A stretch of DNA of 64,000 nucleotides, from contig NC_088775.1 in the NCBI RefSeq assembly GCF_954871325.1, positions 74,563,561-74,627,560 on the forward strand, in the 5' to 3' direction. Positions 38,101 through 46,875 of the stretch are shown piece by piece. Below the pieces are notes generated by a model that made no database searches, was not told where the DNA came from, and saw only the letters and a program-made list of their open reading frames with translations. The position numbers and the translations under genes were made by a program. The stretch comes from Gordionus sp. m RMFG-2023. Lineage: Eukaryota > Nematomorpha > Gordioida > Chordodea > Parachordodidae. The number at the start of each line of letters is the position of its first letter. The first letter of the stretch is position 1.

Positions 38101-41100
38101 GTATAAAATATAATAAAACATATGCCAAAAAACCAGTTTAAAGTTTTAATAACTATCCTACGAATAATAATATCAACGTGAAAAGATGATGTTAACATTA
38201 ATATTGAAAAAACTATATAAATATCGCTAAGGTATTAGATGAAAATATAGGATTGATTAAAAAAACAAAGAACCAGTAAAAGTACAATTAGAAAAAAATA
38301 CGAAACCTATCGCGCTACTAGCAAGAAGGGTACCTTGCCTCTCAAAATAGAAACTGAACTAAAACTATTAGAAGAAAATAAAACAATAAGGAAAATGGAT
38401 CAATCAACTGAAAAAATAAATTGAAACTCCAGTGGTAGTAATTAGAGATCTGCAAAGTTAGGCCCGGCCCGTAACCGGCCTAGACCAAACGGGCTTCGGG
38501 CCGGGCTAGGGCCTAATTCTATTAATTCGGGCCAGGTCAGGTCGGATCTTGGAAATTTTTTTAAATAAATCTAAATTTATCAATTTTATATTCAATTTTT
38601 TATGTAAAATAAAAATATTTGATTTTAATTATTAAAACTAAACGACATATAACATATGTCTTTTATTTTGAGTAATTATAAAGATTAATTTCTATATTTA
38701 AATAAATTCGGGCCGGGCTGGGTCGGTAAATTTTTTAAAAAAAATTTCGGGCCGGACTTGAAAAATTAGGCCCGATGCAGATCACTAGTAGTAATAATAG
38801 TCAGGTGAAAATTATGTGGTGATTTCAAAGTAATATTAAATAATTTCTTCCTAAAAAGACTATCACATTTTACCAACGTTTGAAGAATTAAAGTTATTAA
38901 AAAGTCGAATTTTTTGGTTAAAAACGTACGGCAAATGAAAAGTTTAATTTGTTAGATTTAACAAAGGTGATACTAATTGCTTAAATATTATGTATAATAA
39001 ATACTCAGGCAATTCTACCAGGGGGAGGGGATATAACAACAACATTGAAATCTAGGGAGAGGGGTAAGGAGTTATGAAGACTGTCGTCATTACAATAAAG
39101 GAGAAAGGGAGGGGGTAAATGAATTTTAAAGATGCAGGAGAGTATGCCTATTTGGAATTCATTTTTTTGTTAATTTTAATTTAGATTTCCTTTATTATTG
39201 TTACTAATTTGATTTAAATTTCCTTTTTTTTAATGCTAATCTTAAAGGGTAGGGGGAGTAAAATCGCCATTGGCTCAGTGGAGAAGGGGAGGATTTGCTT
39301 AATAATGAGATATATATTGTATGTACTTGAGGTATTTTTTCATCAAATGTCACTTCAAATTGAAAAACTGGAGGTTTTACGTGGAATATAACTGTAAACA
39401 TATTAAAAATTGTAGGAATTCAAATGATTCTTTCCTATGATGAATATCAGCTCAAATTTATCCAAAATTATAATTTTTGTTTAAATTTATAAGATCAAGA
39501 ATATAAATGACTAATTTTATCAAGTTATATCACATCATAATTGGCAAGACTTAAATACGAATAACAGTGAACCTGCGAATCCTCACTAATTATGCATTAA
39601 TTTAATAGAATTATGATTCAAAAAAAAAATTTTTAAGTGATAAATGATTAAAATATTGAACAAATACCTCCTTTTTTTTACTAAAATATGAATCCCAATT
39701 CCTATGAATCTAGCTTTATATTATAGTGTTTACTTTGGAACATTAAAAATATATAAGAACTAATCATCACATAAAATTTATTAGAACCAGTCATACAAAT
39801 AATAAAATATTGGAAAATATAAAATATATAAGAGGGGCATGACTAAAATACGCGCCCCAGGAAACTACGCCCCCCGTATCAAAGAATTCAAATTACATTA
39901 ATACAAAATCGTATTTAGCTTAATTAGATGATTTTTTTTAATTTAAAAATAAATATTTTTTACATGACTAAAATATGTGCCCCTACGCGCCCCCTATCAA
40001 AGAAGCTTAATATATAAAAAATGAACGCGGGATCAAACTTATCAAAAGGAATCAAAAAATGTTATTATATTTTAAAAATTTTTATAACTTAGTGGGCTTT
40101 TTAAAAAACACATTTTTTTTGACTGAACTAGGCGCCCTCGGTGTATATACATTATTTTTTTTAAAAATGAGTACAGAATCAAGTTTAGTTTTTCAAGGAG
40201 ATCAGAAAATGGTAGTATTAATTATTTATTTTAAAAAAAATTTTAATTATCCAAAAAATATTTAACTTATTCTTTAAACATCAACTAAATTCCCTGTTTT
40301 AATACGTGGTATATATTTATTGCTTCTTAACTTCCTATAGAAGTGATTACTCTATAACCTGTTTTTTATATAATTTATTTGTAATGTTCAAAAAAAAAAT
40401 CAAAATATTTGAAAAGAAAGACTTAGAAATGTGATACATTTTTTTTGAATACTACCATTTCTGAATCTCTTTGAAAAGCTAAACATGATTCGGCGCGTAT
40501 TTTAGTTAAAAAAAATAAGTGTTTTTTGCAAAAGCCCATTTAGTTATAAAAAAAAATTTTAATATAATATTAACATTTTTTGATTCCTTTTAATAGGCTA
40601 TATATGATTATTCGTTCATTTTTTTTATGAATTAAGCATATTTGATAAGAGGACGTATGACGGCGCGTAGGGGCATGGTAAAAAAATATCTTTTAAAATT
40701 TTACTATGTTATCATTTTTTTACAAAATAAAAAATTTTCTAAATCACCTAATTAAGCTAAATATGATTCTATATCAATGTAATTTTTAAATTATTCATCT
40801 TTGATAGGGGGCGTGTAGTTTCCGAGGGTGTGTATTTTAGTCATGCCCTTTATGAGTGAATAGGGATGGGACCAATACCAATATAATATTGGTTTACAAT
40901 ACCAATACCAATATAAACTAATATATATTTAAATATTGGTATTGCTTTTACAACCAATACCAATACCAATTACCTAAATATATTGGTTTTGATATATTGT
41001 TTAAATATAATTTTAACCAATACCATTACCAATATTAAAAATAACATAATTATTTGGGTTTATTGTGGTATTTTTTTTACTTTCATTGCAAAAACTGATT

Positions 41101-44100
41101 ACATCTGTTATTTCTTCCAAATACTACTGTGATATCAATATTTCTGTTATTTATAATTAGTTTATTTTTATTGTGGAAGTAAATTTTTTACATGATATCT
41201 ATCAATTTTATCTATTTATTTAGGATATAATAATTAGTGTTGTTAAACGGCTCGTTTTGAGCCGATTTTAAAAAACGGGTAACTCAATATTTTAGCCAGA
41301 AAAATATTGCCTAAGCCTCGAGATTTTGTTAATATATGTCTAGACCTTTGTTCCTACTATGAGTAAAATCTTCAGGTTTGAGTAATATTTTTCTGAATGA
41401 AATATTGAGTTAGCCGTTTTTAAAAATCGGCTCAAAACGAGCCGTTTAACAACACTAATAATAATAAATGAAGACCAATTAGAGTTAATAAATATAGATG
41501 CTGTTGGTACTAATAATAATAGCGATAAGGAACAAGAAGAATTATCAATATCTAATAAAAGACGAAATTCAGCAAAAATCTGGGAATTTTGTACTACTTG
41601 TGATAATAAAAAAAGGCAATTTGTAATAAATGTTTAAAAAAAATATCACTTCCCAATTTTGGAACCTCAGGATTATGGACACATCTTAAATCCATCCACC
41701 CAACATTATTTAAGAAATGTGAGCAAATAAATATTAACAGTAAAAAAATTAAGACAATAAAATCATTTTTACTTAATAATATAAATAATAAAGCTAATTT
41801 AAATAATTTAATTATAAACTTTTTCATTCAAAATAATTTAGCCTTTTCAATAGTTAAGGATATCACTTTTAAAAATTTAATAGCATATTTGTAACCCTTC
41901 ACTAACATTAGTTTCTAGAAAAACACTAAAAATAGAAATTATGAAACATTATCATAGTTCTTTTATCAATTTAAAATCTGTACTTTCTAACATTACATCT
42001 AAATTTTCCTTAACAATGGACATTTGGTCCTCTCCAAATAAAATACGCTTTATGGGCATAACAATTCATTATATTGATAATGATTTTAAATTAAATAATC
42101 ATTTATTAGATTTTATTCCTTTTAAATCAGCACATAATTCTATTAATATTTTTAATTCTGTATTAAAAGTAAAATTTGAAATTGATTTTTTTTTGCATTA
42201 CATTAGACAATGCAAGTAATAATTTAGCATTTCTAAAAATTTTAAAACAAAAAGATAATTTTGATGTGTGCAAATGCTTTTGCCATATTATACATTTGGC
42301 TGTCATGGCTGCATTGGAACCCTTAAATACAACTTTAAAAAAAATAAGAAATTTTTTAAAATTTTTAAACTTTCTATATCTAAATTTAATAAACTCGAAA
42401 AAATATATCTTAAAAAAATCCACACTTAAAATTTCCCCACCCAATTTTGGATATACCAACACGTTGGAATTCAACATACCAAATGCTTGAAAGAGCAATA
42501 TTGCTCAAACCATATTTGACAACATATACCAATCATTTACAAAATACCAATCAAGAAAATTATATTAGTGCCTTAGCCTATAATAATATAGAAATATACG
42601 GAGAATTTCTGGAACCATTTAATTTTTCTACAGAGATGGCCTCATGTGCTAATACTCCAACAACAACAATTATTCCTTTATATTCCAGTATTTTTGAGCA
42701 TGTGGAGAGTTATAATAATAATCCTAATGCTATTTTAAAAACAGCTTCTTTAGCTGCCTTAACAAAACTTAATAAATACTATAATTATAATAAACACCTC
42801 TTTATTATTTCAACAATGATTGACCCAAGATTTAAACTATCAAGTCATTTATTAAAGCATAATAATATGGAAACTCTTATTGGATATCTTACTAATGAAT
42901 ACAATATTTATAAAATAAATAATAACAATTCAGCGGAACTTACAAATGAAGCACAAAATAACAAAAAATTATCCTTTTATGACAAAATTTATCAGGTGAA
43001 ACCTCATAATAATAACAACTTAGAAATAAGTAAATACGTAGATGAAACCACAATTTCCAATGATACAAATCCATTGGTGGAAATTAAATAAAAATAGATA
43101 TCCAGTATTATCAAAAATTGCCAGAGATTATCTAGCAATTCCGGCCACCTCATCTAGCTCTGAAAGGGCTTTTTCAGAAGGACGGTATGTTATAACATAC
43201 CAATGTTGTTCACTAGATGAGCATACTATACAAGCTTGCCTGTGCCTAAAAAGTTGGATGCACATGCAAGATTCTTCTTAAATACATAAAATTATTTCCT
43301 CTTCTTATATTAAAATTATATCATTATTTTGCATTATATTTTGTATAAATAGACAATTATGTTACATTTTTAGTTTACTTATTTAGCTATGTTCTTTGTG
43401 ATAAATAAAATGGTTCAAAATCAATACGTTTATTATTGTTGATACAAAAAATACATGATTAAATCAAATTTTTTTATATTCACATCACCTAATAAATTCC
43501 TAGTTTAAAAAAAGAATTTGAATTCAGTAAAATTTTGAGAGTTGGTTCTTAGCGGTATCATGATTTTTTTCCCATGTTTATTTAAAATTTAAGGGTTTTA
43601 TAATCACTATTTCTATTCTTTTAATTAGTAATTTGAATTTAAACCAATACCAATATAAACCAATAGTTACCAATATAAACCAATACCAATAGCAATACCA
43701 ATACAAGAAATAGAAAATATTGTTTAAACCAATACCAATATTTTAGACCCAATACCAATACCAATACAATATTTTGTTAATATTGGGTTTTTACTATTGG
43801 TTCCCAGCCCTATGAGTGAATATAATATTAAAAATATAGCTATATAAACTGGTATGTAAATCACAATAAATTATAGAATTAAACATTATATGATGGTTTA
43901 AAAAGTTAATGAAAATATGGCTCATAAATGGGTATTTAATCTTCTTTCCAATTGTGCCAATTTTTTAATAGGTTGTTCTTAACTGAGGAATAACTCATAT
44001 ATTTAAGTTGAGCTAGTTCATTCAATTAATTTTCTGATGTGATATTTTTAAGATAGGTTTTAACTATTCTCTTGTGGCTTACTATTTGGAATTTTTACCA

Positions 44101-45503
44101 AAATATACAATAATGTTAATATATTTATAAAAAAATTAAAATTTTTTTAAAGTATGGAATGATCCTTGTGTTTCTCATGCCAAATTTTAAATTCTGAAAT
44201 TAATTGGCCTTTCGATATCTTCTGAATAAAATTAAGCTAAATATTAACTTTTATATGAAGATTTTATATATCCTCAGGTTTCCATATGATGAAAAAATTG
44301 GAGGCAACAAGTCATGGTACAATTTGTTTGTATAGGTGCAAATCGAAGCACAACGATCATATAAATCTCGTAAAGTTGAAATAATCATCATGATTCTCAT
44401 AACTTCAGCCAAATCCATATTATTTTTTTGCAGAAAATTGTTAAAAACAAATTTTAATATTTCCTGAATCATCTAGAAGTGATTGATTCTATATTTATTT
44501 ATAAATCCACACATAATTTGAGAGGATTAATAGGTTATGAGGTTTATGTCAAGCCCACTTTTATTTATTTAAAATTAATTATACAATAATATATTAAAAT
44601 TTGATATACATTGCATATGCCATGCTCTCCAAATAACGTTATTTAATCTAAGCTTATCTTTTAATTGAAGTTTCAATCCTCTAAACCAATTCCACCGTGG
44701 TGAAGTTGGTTTTTCACTAAACCAAAAATATAAATGGTTAATTATATTTTATTATACTTGTAAGCCAGTGTCATACATTTAAATAAGCGAGATAATGAGG
44801 CATCAATAAAAACATTATTTAATGAATGTTTCTTCATCATATTAAAATATTTGTGTTTGTTATTTATATCATAAATATTCTTTAAATCATTGTAGTGCTT
44901 ATCATTAATATTCAAATTTTGAGCCCCTAAATTTGCAAATAAGATTATAATTAGTTAAAATAGTAAACCTTCACCTTGTATATATTGTGCTTCATTAGAG
45001 AAGCTTTGCATATTATTGATTTCTAGGTCATTTGAATCCCATGAATTTGTCATATTTTCAAATAATTTTAAAGTTGTTTCACTTAAATTTTCTGAACCAA
45101 TATTATAATTTGGATTAGGATTGTAATTATAGGTATCAGATGATTTAATTTCAATTGGATGTTTGCCCATATTAACCTTTTCTGACATATTAATAGGTTT
45201 ATTATCTATAAAATCACAAATATCAATTGAATGCCTTAAATCAAGCATATGGTCATTTTTGAATTTGTAATTTGTATTTGGTAATAAATTGTTGTCTATA
45301 TTTTTCTCAGTTGATGTTAAAGAACCATGGGATGTTGAACTAGATGATGCTTCATCATCTGATTCATACCCATTTACATCACTTATCATAAGATGACCAC
45401 TATAAATCTCCTTATTTTCAATTTTGGAATCATAATTCAATTTATAATTATCAATTTGAAATTGGTAACTATGTTGATTTTCAATATTAATATTATTTTG
45501 CAT
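26077..45503 (-). CDS. Mondo: Mondo family bHLH-zipper transcription factor (MLXIP/MLXIPL ortholog), whole gene
   Basis: Mondo proteins pair with Mlx, move between cytoplasm and nucleus with glucose-6-phosphate level, and switch on glycolytic and lipogenic genes. I found 13 coding exons by matching family motifs, GT-AG sites and codon phase. In order they give conserved region I (YSGHLMIS), region II (DASLSRLFKCMTLAY with RLNNVIWRAW), region III (EGSYWKRR with EYRKWR), a long low-complexity Ser/Asn-rich middle, the bHLH (FGHVNAEHKRRCCIK, then SGFDALLSTV), a leucine zipper, and the C-terminal dimerization and cytoplasmic-retention region (WKFYIFSLFSRPFF...TWLDQFF). The coding sum is about 1,160 codons, longer than human MondoA (about 920). 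One exon between regions II and III is missing from my model; codon phase says its length must be 2 modulo 3. An acceptor just upstream of the ATG (exon start 45518) implies a 5' UTR exon beyond. Confidence 0.9.
26798..26991. mobile_element. MITE of the TAGTGTTGTTAA family, degenerate copy
   Basis: The left end TAGTGTTAAACGGCTTGATT and the inverted right end (AAATCGAGCCGTTTAACAAC, ending CTCTA) match the complete copy at 41235-41457. The shared inner arms contain CCAATATTTTAGCC. No exact 8-bp duplication remains. Confidence 0.75.
27000..28240 (+). mobile_element. Decayed hAT-like element in Mondo intron 12
   Basis: A frame near 27840-27960 reads LWEENSSIYPGL, like the WWKxNxxxYPxL motif just before the hAT dimerization segment. 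GC-richer islets at 27005-27065 (TACCCGATCC, GAGGGTCC) and 28150-28230 (GAACCCGGACCGACC) resemble hAT subterminal sequence on each side. The boundaries are guesses. Confidence 0.4.
29466..29595 (-). CDS. Mondo: Mondo exon 12 (C-terminal dimerization region)
   Basis: FSLFSRPFFTAYNDYVSTSS and then TWLDQFFTLPIMRP align without gaps with FSIIIRPLFESFNGMVSTAS...AWLDQYCSLPALRP of human MondoA. Donor CCAG|GTACAA, one base carried over. Confidence 0.92.
29596..30723. other. Mondo intron 11
   Basis: This intron of about 1.1 kb shows no transposon termini I recognize. A minus-strand open frame at 30179-29979 has no motif and is probably chance. Confidence 0.5.
30724..30901 (-). CDS. Mondo: Mondo exon 11 (start of C-terminal dimerization region)
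   Basis: FEKYLENKCTQNWKFYI aligns with MFDDYVRTRTLHNWKFWV of human Mondo. The start is either 30901 (TACAAG|T) or 30877 (ACTAG|T); both give the right phase. The donor ACATA|GTTAGT leaves phase 0. Confidence 0.88.
31282..31381 (-). CDS. Mondo: Mondo exon 10 (leucine zipper)
   Basis: Joined to exon 9 it reads ILSHT-AEYTKHLRRKI, as in human LQKTAEYILMLQ. It continues EELSSLRMQIAALNREI with zipper spacing. Phase 2 in, two bases left at the donor GG|GTATTT. Confidence 0.92.
31491..31578 (-). CDS. Mondo: Mondo exon 9 (helix 1, loop, helix 2)
   Basis: Joined to exon 8 it reads RRCCIK-SGFDALLSTV, the same length as human RRFNIKLGFDTLHGLVS. Then TKASKVAILSH matches helix 2 (KVSKATTLQK). The donor A|GTAAGT is a perfect consensus. 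Confidence 0.93.
32175..32282 (-). CDS. Mondo: Mondo exon 8 (bHLH basic region and helix 1 start)
   Basis: It encodes KRRRFGHVNAEHKRRCCIK, matching RRITHISAEQKRRFNIK of human Mondo. The His, Glu and final Arg needed for E-box contact in class B bHLH proteins are present. Acceptor CTATTTTTAG, donor ATCAAA|GTTTCT. Confidence 0.93.
32554..32910 (-). CDS. Mondo: Mondo exon 7
   Basis: It follows TGATCATCTACAG and runs in phase 0. It is Ser/Asn-rich (ISNFERSTSNIASSSDIITW). The donor is either CAT|GTAATT at 32554 or CAC|GTATAA at 32521; both keep phase 0 for the next exon. Confidence 0.65.
32911..34394. other. Mondo intron 6
   Basis: This AT-rich intron of about 1.5 kb lies between the long middle exon and exon 7. 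I recognize no element in it. Confidence 0.5.
34395..35773 (-). CDS. Mondo: Mondo exon 6 (long Ser/Asn-rich middle region)
   Basis: The exon follows a strong pyrimidine tract and acceptor (CTTCCTTCTTTATTTATAG) and is open for about 460 codons to a donor TTA|GTAATT. The protein is rich in Ser, Asn and Asp with acidic patches (GDYSSYPLSDDILNSDLS, REVSDDDSGITLAEN), as expected of the transactivation region of Mondo proteins, which is poorly conserved. On its own it would look like an orphan gene with an ATG at 35756. Phase and strand place it in Mondo. Confidence 0.8.
35894..36005 (-). CDS. Mondo: Mondo exon 5
   Basis: This is the open segment between AATTATAATAG and a donor at 35890-35894 (AAG|GTCGTA, or three bases further GTC|GTAAGA). 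Phase 0 in and phase 1 out agree with exons 4 and 6, which is the main support. The residues (SGKRSHILTNTLLKRPSI) show no sure family motif. Confidence 0.6.
36006..36575. other. Mondo intron 4
   Basis: This intron of about 570 bp contains a short (AT)n run near 36490. Nothing else was recognized. Confidence 0.5.
36576..36698 (-). CDS. Mondo: Mondo exon 4 (conserved region III)
   Basis: ILEGSYWKRRLDTVIAEYRK is followed by WR and basic residues, aligning with VVLEGNYWKRRIEVVMREYHKWR of MondoA. Region III binds 14-3-3 and carries nuclear localization residues in mammals. The exon is bounded by TTTCCCAAAG and ACAAAG|GTTTCG. It starts and ends in phase 0. It lies almost 8 kb from exon 3. Confidence 0.9.
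37497..37690. mobile_element. MITE of the TAGTGTTGTTAA family, partial copy
   Basis: The arms GAGCCGATTTTTATAAATAG and, reversed, TGAGCCTATTTTTAAAAACG plus the middle (GATGTCCAAACCTTTGTGCC) match the complete copy at 41.2 kb. Both outer tips are lost. Confidence 0.7.
37700..38990 (+). mobile_element. Fossil of a Gypsy-like LTR retrotransposon (gag-pol fragment)
   Basis: Short coding-like pieces recall the end of a Gypsy gag and the start of its reverse transcriptase region (for example RRVPCLSKIETELKLLEENK). No LTRs were recognized. It is old and carries many breaks. A 345-bp MITE was later inserted within it, and the whole sits in intron 3 of Mondo. Confidence 0.6.
38443..38787. mobile_element. 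hAT-type MITE with 8-bp target duplication
   Basis: The ends TAGAGATCTGCAAAGTTAGG and, reversed, TAGTGATCTGCATCGGGCCT are inverted and flanked by a perfect 8-bp duplication GTAGTAAT (38435-38442 and 38788-38795). The interior is rich in GGGCCGG motifs near both ends and encodes nothing. It splits the Gypsy-like fossil. Confidence 0.9.
38991..39834. other. Mondo intron 3, unassigned part
   Basis: Purine-rich patches (AGGGGAGGGGG type) occur at 39018-39115 and 39250-39295. No element or gene was recognized. Confidence 0.45.
39835..40848. mobile_element. Palindromic (foldback) non-coding element of about 1 kb
   Basis: GGGCATGACTAAAATACGCG at the left is repeated in reverse at the right as GGGCATGACTAAAATACACA, and about 50 bp of each end match. 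A second inner pair repeats the motif: ACATGACTAAAATATGTGCC near 39961 and GGCGCGTAGGGGCATGG near 40660. Further inside, ATGAACGCGGGATC... near 40020 is mirrored near 40580-40620. It has no coding capacity and no clear target duplication. It ends 12 bp before the hAT element. Confidence 0.7.
41235..41457. mobile_element. MITE (TAGTGTTGTTAA family), complete, nested in the hAT element
   Basis: The terminal inverted repeats begin TAGTGTTGTTAAACGGCTCG and match over about 70 bp with few changes. The target duplication ATAATAAT (41227-41234 and 41458-41465) is exact, although in simple sequence. The first bases match the end of the large foldback element at 56985. Confidence 0.92.
41560..43281 (+). 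pseudogene. hAT transposase (ZBED-like), frameshifted
   Basis: The parts follow the usual hAT order. A BED zinc finger comes first (CNKC, then GTSGLWTHLKSIHP, about 41620-41710). The catalytic region follows, with SLTMDIWSS (near 42010) and then, in another frame, LDNASNNLAFLKIL, CHIIHLAV (42200-42310) and TRWNSTYQMLER (42455-42495). The insertion domain region runs to 43091. The dimerization segment, ARDYLAIPATSSSSERAFSE, is in a third frame (43110-43190). At least four frame changes are needed to read it, and stops occur before 41941, so this copy cannot make transposase. Gene order and motif spacing are otherwise complete. Confidence 0.88.
43950..44470 (-). pseudogene. hAT (ZMYM1/52 kDa-repressor type) transposase C-terminal fragment
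   Basis: Minus-strand pieces read LRDLYDRCASICTYTNKLYH (44472-44251), then QLISEFKIWHEKHKD, then KRIVKTYLKNITSEN, a stop, and LNELAQLKYMSY. The last pieces resemble the RxxKTYLRxTMxxxRLxxLAxL end of ZMYM1-like hAT proteins. They lie directly after Mondo exon 3 but do not match any Mondo region, so I read them as a transposon fragment in the intron, not as exons. Confidence 0.5.
44610..44716 (-). CDS. Mondo: Mondo exon 3 (conserved region II, second half)
   Basis: The preceding intron is only 41 bp (44757-44717). Across the junction the reading is MTLAY-N-EKPTSPRW, the same length as vertebrate MTLAYSGKLVSPKW. It continues GLKLQLKDKLRLNNVIWRAW. The exon ends at CAAT|GTATAT in phase 1. The next exon, expected to encode a (Y)VxRRKxPVC-like segment, was not found. 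Confidence 0.92.
44758..44926 (-). CDS. Mondo: Mondo exon 2 (conserved region II, first half)
   Basis: It follows a 48-bp intron (44974-44927). It encodes FIDASLSRLFKCMTLAY, matching SIDASLTKLFECMTLAY of vertebrate Mondo, the segment that includes the nuclear export signal. It ends TACAA|GTATAA, leaving two bases. I chose the frame by this match, and the phase is consistent with both neighbours. Confidence 0.92.
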
Positions 45504-45518
45504 TATTTTATCCAGATT
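44975..45518 (-). CDS. Mondo: Mondo exon 1 (start codon; conserved region I)
   Basis: The exon follows TTTTTTTTTATAG, so an upstream UTR exon is likely. The ATG is at 45503. IYSGHLMIS (residues 33-41) corresponds to the HSGHFMVS motif of MondoA/ChREBP region I and is followed by an acidic/serine tract. The exon ends at CAAG|GTGAAG, leaving one base of the next codon. Confidence 0.88.
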
Positions 45519-45927
45519 CTATAAAAAAAAATTACAAAATAGGTCATTTATTACATTTGGCATAAAAATTAAACGAAGGATTGGTTGAAATAAAGGGAGT
45601 GTGATGAAAATTTGATTGGCCGCTTTATATTGATAACATTTAGTCGAAATAATGATTATAATTATATAAGAAGGGATTTTTTAAAATCTATATTTAAATT
45701 TAATTCTAATTAAAAATTTATGTTTCAATTACAAAACGTTTTTATTGTAAATTTAAACTTATTTATATATTATTTTATATTAAACATATCCCATTTCTAA
45801 TGTTATATTCAAATTAAATTTCCTTTAACAGTATATTTTATTTAACAAAGACCTACTTTGTATTATTTTAATATCAACAAATTTGTTTTATATTTTTAGT
45901 ACTTATATATTTTATTAACTTTAATAT
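45519..45927. other. Upstream of Mondo exon 1 (intron or 5' flank)
   Basis: This AT-rich sequence begins with the acceptor of exon 1, so it is probably the first intron. No 5' UTR exon or promoter could be recognized. Confidence 0.4.
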
Positions 45928-46090
45928 TAGTGTGGTTAAAAAACTTTATTTTTTAAAATAACCCTAACATTTTAACGATGACTATGCAAGCATCGAGTTT
46001 TGGCATATAGAGGTATAAATCTTTCTACCTTCCATAAGCAAAATCTCCAGGCCATATAATATTATATTGATTTATTTTATAAAAATAATA
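45928..46090. mobile_element. MITE of the TAGTGTTGTTAA family, very decayed copy
   Basis: TAGTGTGGTTAAA at the left and the middle segment (GCATCGAGTTTTGG, CCTTCCATAAGCAAAATCTCCAGG) recall the other copies. The right end is not clear. Confidence 0.5.
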
Positions 46091-46147
46091 AATCCAGATC
46101 ATGTGATGAAGTTTCTTGAAGGATTTAATTATAAATGTCACTAGGAA

Positions 46148-46227
46148 GAGGCGCGCAGGGGCTCGAGCCCACTAAAAAATATGGATAGCCCCCTGAGAAT
46201 GCGCAGGGGCTCGAGCCCACTAAAAAT
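46148..46227. repeat. Two copies of a GC-rich 27-bp unit
   Basis: GCGCAGGGGCTCGAGCCCAC followed by TAAAAA occurs twice about 50 bp apart. GGGCTCGAGCCC is a perfect palindrome. Confidence 0.85.
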
Positions 46228-46464
46228 TTTGAAAAGTCTCTTGAAGCAAAAATTTTTTTTTTAATGGTTCCTAATATCTTTTAGAACTAAAATTAAATTT
46301 TTTTGATAGCCTTCTGAACGATATCTTTTATAATTCTATAACGATTTCTTTTATAATTCTATAATGTATCATATATAGATTTGATTTATTATTTAAAAAT
46401 TAATCTATCTTTAAATGAGTACTAATTTAATTATTAGATTAGATTAATACATATAATTAATTAT

Positions 46465-46875
<411 letters not shown>

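Larger units (their letters stand above)
40861..43812 (+). mobile_element. hAT transposon (BED-finger type) with 8-bp target duplication
   Basis: The terminal repeats are TAGGGATGGGACCAATACC and, reversed, TAGGGCTGGGAACCAATAG. They are flanked by a perfect 8-bp duplication TGAGTGAA (40853-40860 and 43813-43820). Both subterminal regions carry many ACCAATACCAATAT repeats. The transposase gene lies inside, on the + strand, and is broken. A MITE with its own 8-bp duplication is inserted in the 5' part. The whole sits in intron 3 of Mondo, on the opposite strand to the host gene. Confidence 0.95.
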
